DNA of 9,395 nucleotides, taken from Bacteroidia bacterium (GTDB lineage Bacteria; Bacteroidota; Bacteroidia; Flavobacteriales; Flavobacteriaceae). Made by a program: the position numbers and the translations under genes. The notes under the pieces are model-generated. The model worked only from the letters and a program-made list of their open reading frames with translations. It did no database searches and had not been told where the DNA came from. The stretch lies in the NCBI GenBank assembly GCA_018679315.1, contig JAHHLF010000191.1, forward strand, positions 1 to 9,395, in the 5' to 3' direction. Positions 1-6,692 of this stretch are shown here, one piece after another (the first letter of the stretch is position 1; each line of letters begins with the position of its first letter).

Positions 1-1
1 G

Positions 2-475
2 TTTAGGTACCAAATTTCGAATTCGTTCTTTGAATCTTTTAACTATGAGGAATTTAACGCCTCGTCGATTGATGTCAGCGCCGAACTGGAAAAGACCTCA
101 ACGATCATGGAGTTATCCTTAAAAGCAGAAGGCACGGTCAATGTTAATTGCGACCTTTCCAGTGAGGCTTTTGATCAGCCACTCTCCGGCGCACTTGATC
201 TGGTGATCAAATTTGGAGAGGAGTATGATGATGACTTTGAAGATATTGTCGTCCTGCCTCACGGAGAACATCAGTTAGATATTTCACAATTTGTGTATGA
301 AATGATCGTACTGGCCGTTCCTCAAAAAAGAATACATCCTGGTGTTATAGACGGTAGTCTCAAATCTGAGTTACTCGACAAATTAAAGGATATGGATCCT
401 TCAGGACCGAAGGATGAAGAAAAAAAGAATGATCCCAGATGGGATGCATTAAAAAAATTATTAACGAATAAATAA
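2..475 (+). CDS. DUF177 (YceD-like) protein, 5' end outside window
   Basis: The reading frame is open from base 2, so the gene begins before the window; the first ATG inside (107) is internal. About 157 residues are visible, probably lacking some 20 at the N-terminus. The core matches the DUF177/YceD pattern: an N-terminal segment rich in F/E, then LKAEGTVNVNCDLSSEAF followed by a hydrophobic and acidic stretch. The family often has a second cysteine in the C-D-x-C motif; here only one cysteine is present. The C-terminus is charged and ends in DPRWDALKKLL, as I recall for flavobacterial members. It sits 8 bases before rpmF, the standard position for this family. YceD in E. coli and its plant homologue have been linked to 23S rRNA accumulation, so a ribosome-assembly role is inferred. 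Family call is firm; exact function is not. Confidence 0.85.
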   Translation, partial: FRYQISNSFFESFNYEEFNASSIDVSAELEKTSTIMELSLKAEGTVNVNCDLSSEAFDQPLSGALDLVIKFGEEYDDDFEDIVVLPHGEHQLDISQFVYEMIVLAVPQKRIHPGVIDGSLKSELLDKLKDMDPSGPKDEEKKNDPRWDALKKLLTNK

Positions 476-483
476 ACTTCGTC

Positions 484-678
484 ATGGCACATCCTAAACG
501 GAAAACGTCTAAAACGCGTCGCGACAAAAGAAGAACACATTACAAAGCTACGGCACCAACCCTAGCCAAAGATCCAACTACAGGTGAAACGCATCTGTTC
601 CACAGAGCGCATTGGCACGAAGGGAAACTGTATTATCGCGGTCAAGTCTTGATCGATAAAACAGAAGAATCCGCATAG
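484..678 (+). CDS. rpmF: 50S ribosomal protein bL32
   Basis: A 64-residue basic protein of the large ribosomal subunit. It begins MAHPKRKTSKTRRDKRRTHY, the diagnostic bL32 N-terminus, which threads into 23S rRNA near the peptidyl transferase region. The centre (residues about 28-52) carries the TTGE and YYRGQVL segments. There is no cysteine anywhere, so the zinc-ribbon ligands of the C+ form of bL32 are absent; this is the zinc-independent (C-) type, with His-rich residues in the same area. The start is fixed by the conserved N-terminus. The gap to the upstream DUF177 gene is 8 bases with no Shine-Dalgarno sequence, so the two are probably co-transcribed. An intrinsic terminator follows about 20 bases after the stop. 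Confidence 0.97.
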   Translation: MAHPKRKTSKTRRDKRRTHYKATAPTLAKDPTTGETHLFHRAHWHEGKLYYRGQVLIDKTEESA

Positions 679-700
679 GGATTTATAACCGAATAAATAC

Positions 701-724
701 ACCCACTTTTAAGTGGGTTTTTTT
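701..724 (+). terminator. Intrinsic terminator after rpmF
   Basis: The arms ACCCACTT (701-708) and AAGTGGGT (711-718) are perfectly complementary; with a realistic loop of TTTTAA the stem is 6 bp. The second arm runs directly into a T tract that reaches 724. This stem plus U-run shape is a typical Rho-independent terminator and should end, or strongly reduce, the DUF177-rpmF transcript before fabH. Confidence 0.85.
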
Positions 725-740
725 ATTATCGATTTTCTTT

Positions 741-827
741 AAAATAGCTCAAAAAAGAGCTAAAATTGACCAAAAATGACTATTTTTCGCTGATTTTATA
801 GGATTTTTGGACGATTTTGACAAAAAA
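741..827 (+). promoter_or_regulatory. Helically phased A/T tracts upstream of fabH (predicted curved DNA)
   Basis: Within the 160-base rpmF-fabH gap, A or T runs of 4-6 bases occur at 741-744, 751-756, 762-765, 772-776, 783-787, 794-797, 804-808 and 815-818. Their centres are 10-11 bases apart (mean about 10.6), matching the DNA helical repeat, and all are separated by mixed-sequence spacers. A ninth run (822-827) falls slightly out of phase. Such an arrangement is known to give intrinsic DNA curvature. It lies between the rpmF terminator and the fabH start (839), where a promoter is expected, so a role in promoter strength or nucleoid-protein binding is inferred. I found no clean TTG / TAnnTTTG pair; the nearest -7 partial matches are at 761-768, 781-788 and 802-809. 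Confidence 0.6.
745..762. repeat. Inverted repeat TAGCTC-N6-GAGCTA upstream of fabH
   Basis: Two perfect 6-base arms (745-750 and 757-762) flank an A6 tract. It could be an operator for a dimeric regulator of the fatty acid genes, or a small hairpin in a fabH leader. No U-run follows on the plus strand, so it is not a terminator. The arms are short enough to arise by chance in AT-rich DNA, and the A6 spacer is also part of the phased-tract array. Confidence 0.4.
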
Positions 828-838
828 CCAACACTAAC

Positions 839-1840
839 ATGAGCACAATTACGGCGGCTATTACTGCAGTTGGTGCCTACCTTCCTGAATACCGGTTGAC
901 TAATGAAATTTTGGAGACCATGGTGGAGACTACAGATGAGTGGATCACTACCCGAACAGGGGTGAAAGAACGTCGGATATTGAAGGACCCGGAGAAAGGA
1001 ACCTCATATCTGGCCATAAAAGCTGCACAAGATCTTATAAAGAAAAAAGATCTGGATCCGTTAGAAATTGATCTTGTATTAGTGGGAACAGCAACGCCGG
1101 ATATGCCTGTAGCTTCTACAGCAGTATATGTGGCCACGGAAATTGGAGCGACAAACGCTTTTGCCTATGACATTCAGGCCGCCTGCTCAAATTTCCTGTA
1201 CGGAATGTCAACAGCTGCCAGATATATTGAATCAGGCAAATACAAAAAGGTCTTGCTCATTGGTGCGGATAAAATGTCGTCTATTTTAGATTATACGGAT
1301 AGGACCACCTGTATTATTTTTGGCGATGGCGGAGGTGCTGTTTTATTTGAGCCGAATACCGAGGGATATGGCGTTCAGGATGAATACCTGAGATCGGATG
1401 GAAGCGGACGCCAATTTCTGAAAATAGAAGCTGGAGGATCCTTGATGCCTGCTTCCGAAGAAACGGTACGCGATAAAAAACACTATGTATTTCAGGATGG
1501 GAAATCGGTCTTTAAGTTTGCAGTTTCGAATATGGCCGATGTGGCAGAGAAAATAATGGAACGCAACGGGCTGACCCACGAAGATGTACAATGGCTTGTT
1601 CCACATCAGGCAAATAAGCGCATAATTGATGCGACCTCTAATAGGATGGGACTAGACGCCTCAAAAGTTATGATGAACATTCAACGATATGGAAACACGA
1701 CTTCAGCAACCCTGCCTCTTTTGCTTTACGATTATGAAAAGCAGTTAAAAAAAGGCGATAATTTGGTGTTTGCTGCTTTTGGTGGCGGCTTTACATGGGG
1801 AGCTCTATATCTCAAGTGGGCCTATGATACTAATGATTAA
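839..1840 (+). CDS. fabH: Beta-ketoacyl-ACP synthase III (KAS III)
   Basis: This cytosolic enzyme condenses an acyl-CoA primer with malonyl-ACP to give a 3-ketoacyl-ACP, starting type II fatty acid synthesis. The protein is 333 residues, normal for FabH. The catalytic triad is visible: Cys116 in DIQAACSNF, His256 in VPHQAN and Asn286 in YGNTTSA. An FGDGGGAVLF motif (161-170) and the C-terminal AAFGGGFTWGA are also in place. Where E. coli FabH has ACAGF around the nucleophile, this protein has ACSNF; substitutions here are tolerated in the family. The start at 839 puts the standard ITAVGAYLP strand at residues 8-16. The gene follows the rpmF terminator and a promoter-like region, and precedes accB by 20 bases. 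plsX, which separates rpmF and fabH in many bacteria, is not here. Bacteroidota often use branched primers, so isobutyryl- or methylbutyryl-CoA substrates are possible but not readable from sequence. Confidence 0.97.
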   Translation: MSTITAAITAVGAYLPEYRLTNEILETMVETTDEWITTRTGVKERRILKDPEKGTSYLAIKAAQDLIKKKDLDPLEIDLVLVGTATPDMPVASTAVYVATEIGATNAFAYDIQAACSNFLYGMSTAARYIESGKYKKVLLIGADKMSSILDYTDRTTCIIFGDGGGAVLFEPNTEGYGVQDEYLRSDGSGRQFLKIEAGGSLMPASEETVRDKKHYVFQDGKSVFKFAVSNMADVAEKIMERNGLTHEDVQWLVPHQANKRIIDATSNRMGLDASKVMMNIQRYGNTTSATLPLLLYDYEKQLKKGDNLVFAAFGGGFTWGALYLKWAYDTND

Positions 1841-1860
1841 ACAGAACAAATACGAAGTCA

Positions 1861-2361
1861 ATGGATATTAAGGAAATTCAAAGTCTGATCAAATTCGTAG
1901 CCAAATCTGGTGCCAGCGAAGTGAAGTTGGAGACTCCGGAATTGAAGATTACGATACGCACAGGTGCATCAAATACCGGAGCGGAAACAACAATTGTTCA
2001 ACAGATCCCTGTAGCACCGGCGTCAGTACCGCAAGTTGTGGCAACCCCACCGCCTGCAGCGCCTGCAGCTCAGGCACCCGCTACAGAAGCCCCTGCTGCT
2101 GTGGAGGTAGATGATTCTAAGTACATTACCATCAAATCTCCAATCATTGGAACATTCTACAGGAAGCCATCCCCCGATAAACCTTCTTTTGTAGAAGTAG
2201 GGAAGTCCATTGCACCGGGTGATGTGCTTTGCGTTATCGAAGCGATGAAACTTTTCAATGATATTGAATCTGAAGTTTCGGGAAAGATTGTAAAAGTCCT
2301 GGTGGAAGATGCTTCCCCCGTGGAATTTGATCAACCTTTATTCCTCATAGATCCGTCATAA
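1861..2361 (+). CDS. accB: Biotin carboxyl carrier protein of acetyl-CoA carboxylase (BCCP)
   Basis: This protein carries the covalently attached biotin that shuttles carboxyl groups from AccC to the AccAD carboxyltransferase, giving malonyl-CoA. It has 166 residues in three parts: an N-terminal helix region (1-35, MDIKEIQSLIKFVAKSG), an Ala/Pro-rich flexible linker (about 51-82), and the biotinyl domain (about 88-165). The biotinylated lysine is Lys130 in EAMKLFN; the E. coli motif is EAMKMMN, and the Leu-Phe variant still fits the family. The GTFYRKPSPD stretch at 97-106 is the part of the biotinyl domain typical of bacterial AccB. The start is fixed by the conserved N-terminus. It follows fabH by 20 bases and precedes accC by 72, so one fabH-accB-accC operon is likely. 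Confidence 0.97.
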   Translation: MDIKEIQSLIKFVAKSGASEVKLETPELKITIRTGASNTGAETTIVQQIPVAPASVPQVVATPPPAAPAAQAPATEAPAAVEVDDSKYITIKSPIIGTFYRKPSPDKPSFVEVGKSIAPGDVLCVIEAMKLFNDIESEVSGKIVKVLVEDASPVEFDQPLFLIDPS

Positions 2362-2393
2362 GTTGTTATTAAACATGTCTATTAATAAGTGGA

Positions 2394-2412
2394 TTGATCC
2401 TTCGCGGATCAA
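2394..2412 (+). repeat. Intercistronic hairpin between accB and accC
   Basis: TTGATCC (2394-2400) and GGATCAA (2406-2412) form a perfect 7-bp stem with a TTCGC loop, 22 bases before the accC ATG. No T tract follows, so it is not an intrinsic terminator. It could stabilise or mark a processing site in the accB-accC mRNA, or limit access to the accC start. Its presence is certain; its function is inferred. Confidence 0.55.
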
Positions 2413-2433
2413 GCCTATTGAAAGTCTAGTAGT

Positions 2434-3777
2434 ATGTTCAAAAAAATATTAATTGCCAACCGAGGGGAGATCGCCCTGAGAGTCATCCGTACGTGTAAGG
2501 AGATGGGGATCAAAACTGTTGCTGTATACTCTAAAGCCGATGAAGAGAGCTTGCATGTAAGATTTGCAGATGAAGCTGTATGTATAGGCCCTGCCCCAAG
2601 TAGTGAGTCATACTTGAAAATTCCGAACATTATCGCAGCGGCGGAGATAACCAATGCCGATGCAATTCATCCGGGATATGGTTTCCTGTCTGAGAATTCT
2701 AAGTTTTCCAAAATTTGTGCAGAACACGATATTAAGTTCATAGGAGCGTCGGGGGATCAGATTGACAAAATGGGGGATAAGGCTACTGCGAAAGAAACAA
2801 TGAAGGAAGCCGGTGTGCCAACGATCCCTGGTTCTGAAGGTTTATTGAAGGATGTGGCAGATGCAAAAAAAACAGCTAAGAAAGTAGGATATCCGGTAAT
2901 GATCAAAGCAACTGCCGGTGGTGGTGGAAAAGGAATGCGGGCCGTCTGGAATGAAGAGGATATGCAAAAGCATTTTGAAAGTGCCGTACAGGAAGCGGAA
3001 GCTGCTTTTGGAAATGGCGGCATGTATATGGAAAAGCTTATAGAAGAACCACGACATATAGAAATTCAGGTCGTGGGAGATCAATATGGCAAAGCATGTC
3101 ATTTGTCTGAACGCGATTGCAGCATTCAGCGTAGACACCAAAAGCTAACTGAAGAGACCCCCTCACCGTTTATGACCGATAAGTTGAGGGAGAATATGGG
3201 CCTCGCAGCAATAAAAGCCGCTGAATATATTAAATATGAGGGTGCAGGCACTGTAGAATTCCTGGTTGATAAACACCGCGACTTTTACTTTATGGAAATG
3301 AATACGCGGATCCAGGTAGAACACCCAATTACAGAGCAGGTAATCGATTATGACTTAATACGCGAACAAATATTGGTAGCCGCAGGTGTTCCGATATCTG
3401 GCAAGAATTACGTGCCTAAACTGCATTCCATCGAATGCAGGATCAATGCAGAGGATCCCTATAATGACTTTCGGCCCTCTCCTGGAAAGATCACAACTTT
3501 ACACACCCCAGGCGGTCACGGTATTCGCCTAGACACCCATGTGTATAGCGGGTATATTATTCCACCGTACTATGACTCGATGATCGCTAAGTTGATCACT
3601 TCGGCTCAGACGCGCGAGGAGGCGATCAATAAGATGAAACGGGCATTGGATGAATTTGTGATTGAAGGAGTGAAAACTACTATTCCTTTCCACAGGCAAT
3701 TGATGGACCACCCGGATTACCTTGCCGGTAATTACACGACAAAGTTCATGGAAGACTTTGAAATGAAGGAGCTCTAA
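2434..3777 (+). CDS. accC: Biotin carboxylase subunit of acetyl-CoA carboxylase
   Basis: The enzyme carboxylates biotin on AccB using ATP and bicarbonate. The protein is 447 residues, the usual single-subunit AccC length. It has the N-terminal domain (MFKKILIANRGEIALRVIR), the ATP-grasp glycine-rich loop AGGGGKGM (161-168), and the C-terminal biotin carboxylase domain. Residues equivalent to the E. coli active site are present: Lys116, Lys158, Glu200, His208, Lys237, Glu275, Glu288, Asn290, and the R-x-Q-x-E of TRIQVEHP (Arg292, Gln294, Glu296), plus Arg336 in IECRINAEDP. Nothing suggests a fused carrier domain, which agrees with a separate accB upstream. It is 24 bases before the oxidoreductase gene and has no visible terminator after it, so read-through into the next two genes is likely. 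Confidence 0.98.
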   Translation: MFKKILIANRGEIALRVIRTCKEMGIKTVAVYSKADEESLHVRFADEAVCIGPAPSSESYLKIPNIIAAAEITNADAIHPGYGFLSENSKFSKICAEHDIKFIGASGDQIDKMGDKATAKETMKEAGVPTIPGSEGLLKDVADAKKTAKKVGYPVMIKATAGGGGKGMRAVWNEEDMQKHFESAVQEAEAAFGNGGMYMEKLIEEPRHIEIQVVGDQYGKACHLSERDCSIQRRHQKLTEETPSPFMTDKLRENMGLAAIKAAEYIKYEGAGTVEFLVDKHRDFYFMEMNTRIQVEHPITEQVIDYDLIREQILVAAGVPISGKNYVPKLHSIECRINAEDPYNDFRPSPGKITTLHTPGGHGIRLDTHVYSGYIIPPYYDSMIAKLITSAQTREEAINKMKRALDEFVIEGVKTTIPFHRQLMDHPDYLAGNYTTKFMEDFEMKEL

Positions 3778-3801
3778 TTCAGGATAGAAACCGCACAAAG
3801 C

Positions 3802-4914
3802 ATGCTAAGCTATTGGGAGTATAAATCTTGGCTTCAACAGGTAGATTATACCATTGTGGGAAGTGGGATTGTAGGGATCAATTGTGCCCTGGCGCTCCGC
3901 AAAAAATTTCCCAAAGCAAAGATCCTAATCCTGGAACGGGGCATATTACCCCAGGGAGCAAGCACTAAAAATGCGGGTTTTGCCTGTTTTGGCAGTATGT
4001 CTGAAATTCGAGACGACCTCAAATCACATAGTGAAGAAGAGATCATTGATCTCATTAAAAAAAGGCGGCAAGGAATCCAGCAACTGAGAAACCTTCTCGG
4101 TGATGAAAAACTTCAGTTTCATTCTTTAGGTGGGTATGAAGCATTTTCTGCAAAGGAAACAGACCTTTATGAAGATTGCCTGGAGTCCCTGGAAGCTATT
4201 AATAAGATGCTCTCACCTATATTCGGTCAGCCTGTTTTTGAAAAAAAAGCAAATTCTTTTGGATTCCAAAACATAAAAGAAACCCTCATTTGGAATCGAT
4301 TCGAAGGGCAATTGGACACCGGCGAAATGATGCAGGGATTATTAGACCTCGCACTCAAACAGGGGATATTGATATTGAATTCCATCACGGTTACCTCATT
4401 TGAAGAAAATGACACCTATGTATCTATTTTCACGGATCAGTTCAACATGGAAAGCGGTCATTTATTAATTGCCACAAACGGTTTTGCCAAAGAGATCTTA
4501 AATGAACATGTGGTGCCTGCAAGGGCTCAGGTCTTGATCACCAAACCCATTAAAGACCTTTCTGTTAAAGGCACTTTTCACATGTATAAGGGGTTCAACT
4601 ATTTTCGAAATGTAGACAACAGGTTGTTGTTAGGAGGTGGCCGCCACCTGAATATGCAGGCTGAAGAAACCACTTCATTTGGGCACACCGAAGAGATCAG
4701 GACATATCTTTTATCCTTATTGGAAGAAGTTATTCTACCGCACACTGATTTTGAGATCGATCAGTGGTGGAGTGGGATCATGGGTGTTGGACTTAAAAAA
4801 CGACCTATTGTAAAAGCAGTAGGTGCCCGTGTTTATTGTGGAGTTCGTTTAGGGGGAATGGGTGTAGCAATTGGCAGTGCTGTTGGTCAGGAATTGGCAG
4901 ACCTCGTCTCCTAA
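3802..4914 (+). CDS. DAO-family FAD-dependent oxidoreductase
   Basis: A 370-residue flavoprotein of the D-amino-acid-oxidase/glycine-oxidase fold (Pfam DAO). The Rossmann motif is VGSGIVG (19-25), with Glu45 at the end of the second strand positioned to bind the FAD ribose. The conserved GASTKNAGFACFGS segment lies at 52-65, ATNGF at 224-228, LLLGGGRH at 275-281, and the C-terminal FAD-binding signature LGGMGVAIGSAVG at 350-362. WWSGIMG (322-328) takes the place of the usual W-x-G motif near the substrate site. There is no signal peptide or membrane helix, so it is probably cytosolic or membrane-associated. The substrate cannot be told from sequence; amino acids, secondary amines or hydroxy acids are all possible. 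The gene is 24 bases after accC and 20 before the GntP gene. ATG at 3802 is chosen because it leaves a short N-terminal extension before the FAD strand. Confidence 0.88.
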   Translation: MLSYWEYKSWLQQVDYTIVGSGIVGINCALALRKKFPKAKILILERGILPQGASTKNAGFACFGSMSEIRDDLKSHSEEEIIDLIKKRRQGIQQLRNLLGDEKLQFHSLGGYEAFSAKETDLYEDCLESLEAINKMLSPIFGQPVFEKKANSFGFQNIKETLIWNRFEGQLDTGEMMQGLLDLALKQGILILNSITVTSFEENDTYVSIFTDQFNMESGHLLIATNGFAKEILNEHVVPARAQVLITKPIKDLSVKGTFHMYKGFNYFRNVDNRLLLGGGRHLNMQAEETTSFGHTEEIRTYLLSLLEEVILPHTDFEIDQWWSGIMGVGLKKRPIVKAVGARVYCGVRLGGMGVAIGSAVGQELADLVS

Positions 4915-4934
4915 GAATTAAGTACTTTTCACAT

Positions 4935-6263
4935 ATGGAATTACTCTACCTTCTTTTTGCAGTACTTCTGATAATACTCATGACTACCCGTTGGAAGATC
5001 CATCCCTTCCTAACCTTGTTTATCATTGCAATACTATATGGATTGGCCGCAGGGATGCCACTTGAAGCCCTGGTAAGTTCTGTAAATAGCGGCTTTGGAG
5101 ATACATTGGGAAAGATCGGGCTGATCATCCTATTCGGGGTTATTATAGGAGCTTTCCTGGAGCGTACAGGAGGGGCTTTTAGTATTGCAGAACGTGTCTT
5201 GCAATGGATCGGGAGGAAAAATATTCCTTCGGCAATGGGGATCATTGGTTATATCATTTCTATTCCGGTTTTTGCCGATAGTGGCTTTCTCCTATTGCAG
5301 CCTTTGAATAAGGGATTGAGCCGCAGAGCTAAGATTACAATTGCAGGTTCCTCTGTGGCCTTAGGCCTGGGACTCCTTGCATCCCATACGCTTGTACCTC
5401 CTACACCAGGCCCTATAGCCGCTGCGGGGATATTGGGAGCTAATTTAGGATTGGTTATAGCCATTGGCTTCCCGGTAAGTTTGGTCGCACTCTTAGCTGC
5501 ACTGTTATATTCCAAGGTATATGCCTCCAAAACCTTCATTGACCCGGATTCTATAGGTGATCTGGGACCGCTTCCGGATAAGGACGAAGAAAGGCCCGGT
5601 GCACTCCGCTCGTCTATCCCGATCCTGGTACCCATAATTCTGATAATCCTAAAATCAGTTACAATTCAAATAATAGAAAATCCCAAGGGAATTTGGCAAC
5701 TGATCGGATTCCTTGGCGAACCGGTTATTGCCTTGTTTATTGGAGTCGTACTATGTTTATTGCTTCCGAAAAAAATTGAGTATAAAATGTTGTCGGCTAC
5801 TGGATGGATTGGTTCAGCGGTGAAGGAAGCTGCCGGTATTATTATGATCACAGGTGCCGGAGGTATTTTTGGAAAAGTGCTATATGATTCGGGCATTGCA
5901 AATACCTTAGGAGACACGCTGGTTTCATTGGAAATTGGATTACTGCTTCCGTTTGTACTCGCTGCAGCCTTGAAAACGGCTCAGGGTTCTTCTACTGTAG
6001 CACTGATCACAACAGCCTCTATACTAGTGCCCATGTTACCCGTGCTGGGCTTTGAATCTGAGATAGAAAAAGCGATGGTGGTAGTGGCCATAGGCGCCGG
6101 TTCATCGGTAATATCCCATGCCAATGACAGTTTCTTTTGGGTAGTTACACAAATGAGCGGGATGAATGTGAAAACAGGTTATCGCTTATTTAGTCTTGGT
6201 AGCTTTGTTCTGGGTACTGCGGGCCTGCTAACACTATATATAATTTCCATATTTATATCTTAG
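4935..6263 (+). CDS. GntP-family permease (gluconate/D-serine-type H+ symporter)
   Basis: A 442-residue inner-membrane transporter, hydrophobic almost throughout with roughly 12 predicted membrane segments and a polar loop at about 200-224. GntP-family hallmarks are visible: a SHTLVPPTPGP segment (150-160), GAGGIFGKVL (307-316), KTAQGSSTVA (347-356) and SHANDSFFWVV (394-404). As I recall, E. coli gluconate permeases have His where Thr157 lies in PPTPGP, so the substrate may differ. Family members carry gluconate, idonate, D-serine or related small acids by proton symport. The same frame is open further upstream to an ATG at 4836, but that would add 33 non-hydrophobic residues and overlap the oxidoreductase gene by 79 bases. 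The ATG at 4935 gives the expected hydrophobic start MELLYLLF and a 20-base gap. No gluconate kinase or dehydratase is nearby. Confidence 0.9.
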   Translation: MELLYLLFAVLLIILMTTRWKIHPFLTLFIIAILYGLAAGMPLEALVSSVNSGFGDTLGKIGLIILFGVIIGAFLERTGGAFSIAERVLQWIGRKNIPSAMGIIGYIISIPVFADSGFLLLQPLNKGLSRRAKITIAGSSVALGLGLLASHTLVPPTPGPIAAAGILGANLGLVIAIGFPVSLVALLAALLYSKVYASKTFIDPDSIGDLGPLPDKDEERPGALRSSIPILVPIILIILKSVTIQIIENPKGIWQLIGFLGEPVIALFIGVVLCLLLPKKIEYKMLSATGWIGSAVKEAAGIIMITGAGGIFGKVLYDSGIANTLGDTLVSLEIGLLLPFVLAAALKTAQGSSTVALITTASILVPMLPVLGFESEIEKAMVVVAIGAGSSVISHANDSFFWVVTQMSGMNVKTGYRLFSLGSFVLGTAGLLTLYIISIFIS

Positions 6264-6278
6264 ACCGTATTTCCACAA

Positions 6279-6692
6279 CTAGTCTAGGTCAGGCCTTTTT
6301 CGCCCTTTCTTTTTTTCGCTAAGCGCTTTCTTTTTTTGCAGCCGCTTTTCTTTTGCAGCCCTTGATGGTTTCGTCTTTTTCCTCGGCTTGGGTTTTCTCA
6401 GCGCTTCGACCAGTATAGAAAAGAGTTTCTCTTCAGCAATATCCCTGTTTTTGGCCTGACTCCGACTATCTTCAGCCTGGACCGTTAATAATCCTTCTTT
6501 CGAAATTTTTCCTGCTAGTTTATCCCAGATACGATTTTTTTCCTTGGAAGAAAGCCCCTCAGACGTATCTATGTGCAGGGAAGCAATAACTTTGGTCGAC
6601 ACTTTGTTCACGTGCTGGCCTCCCGGACCTCCACTTCTGCTGAACTTAACTACCAGCTCCTTACGAATTTGTTCCCGATCCATTAGTTCCAT
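6279..6692 (-). CDS. arfB: ArfB-type alternative peptidyl-tRNA hydrolase (ribosome rescue)
   Basis: A codon-independent release factor that hydrolyses peptidyl-tRNA on ribosomes stalled at mRNA ends. The protein has 137 residues, normal for ArfB and too short for RF1/RF2. The catalytic GGQ (24-26) sits in SGGPGGQHVNKVSTKV. After the globular domain, the C-terminal tail (about 98-137) is strongly basic and Lys/Arg-rich, as needed to enter the mRNA channel. The first ATG (6692) starts MELMDRE; the second (6681-6683) gives MDREQI, closer to the usual family start, and may be the real one, giving 134 residues. Either start lies inside the 3' end of the upstream ABC gene (32 or 23 bases of overlap), suggesting translational coupling. 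The stop is 15 bases from the gntP stop on the opposite strand. Confidence 0.93.
   Translation of the reverse strand: MELMDREQIRKELVVKFSRSGGPGGQHVNKVSTKVIASLHIDTSEGLSSKEKNRIWDKLAGKISKEGLLTVQAEDSRSQAKNRDIAEEKLFSILVEALRKPKPRKKTKPSRAAKEKRLQKKKALSEKKKGRKRPDLD

Noticed and set aside
107..109. ATG 107 as the start of the DUF177 gene
   Set aside because: The frame continues open to base 2 and the upstream residues match the N-terminal DUF177 pattern, so this ATG is internal.
4836..4934. N-terminal extension of the GntP permease to ATG 4836
   Set aside because: It adds 33 Cys/Trp/Arg-rich residues unlike a permease start and overlaps the oxidoreductase gene; ATG 4935 gives the expected hydrophobic start.
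6264..6337. Terminator between the convergent gntP and arfB genes
   Set aside because: Only 15 bases separate the stops. The T-rich stretch inside arfB is preceded by CGCT-A-AGCG, whose loop is too small to form a real stem.
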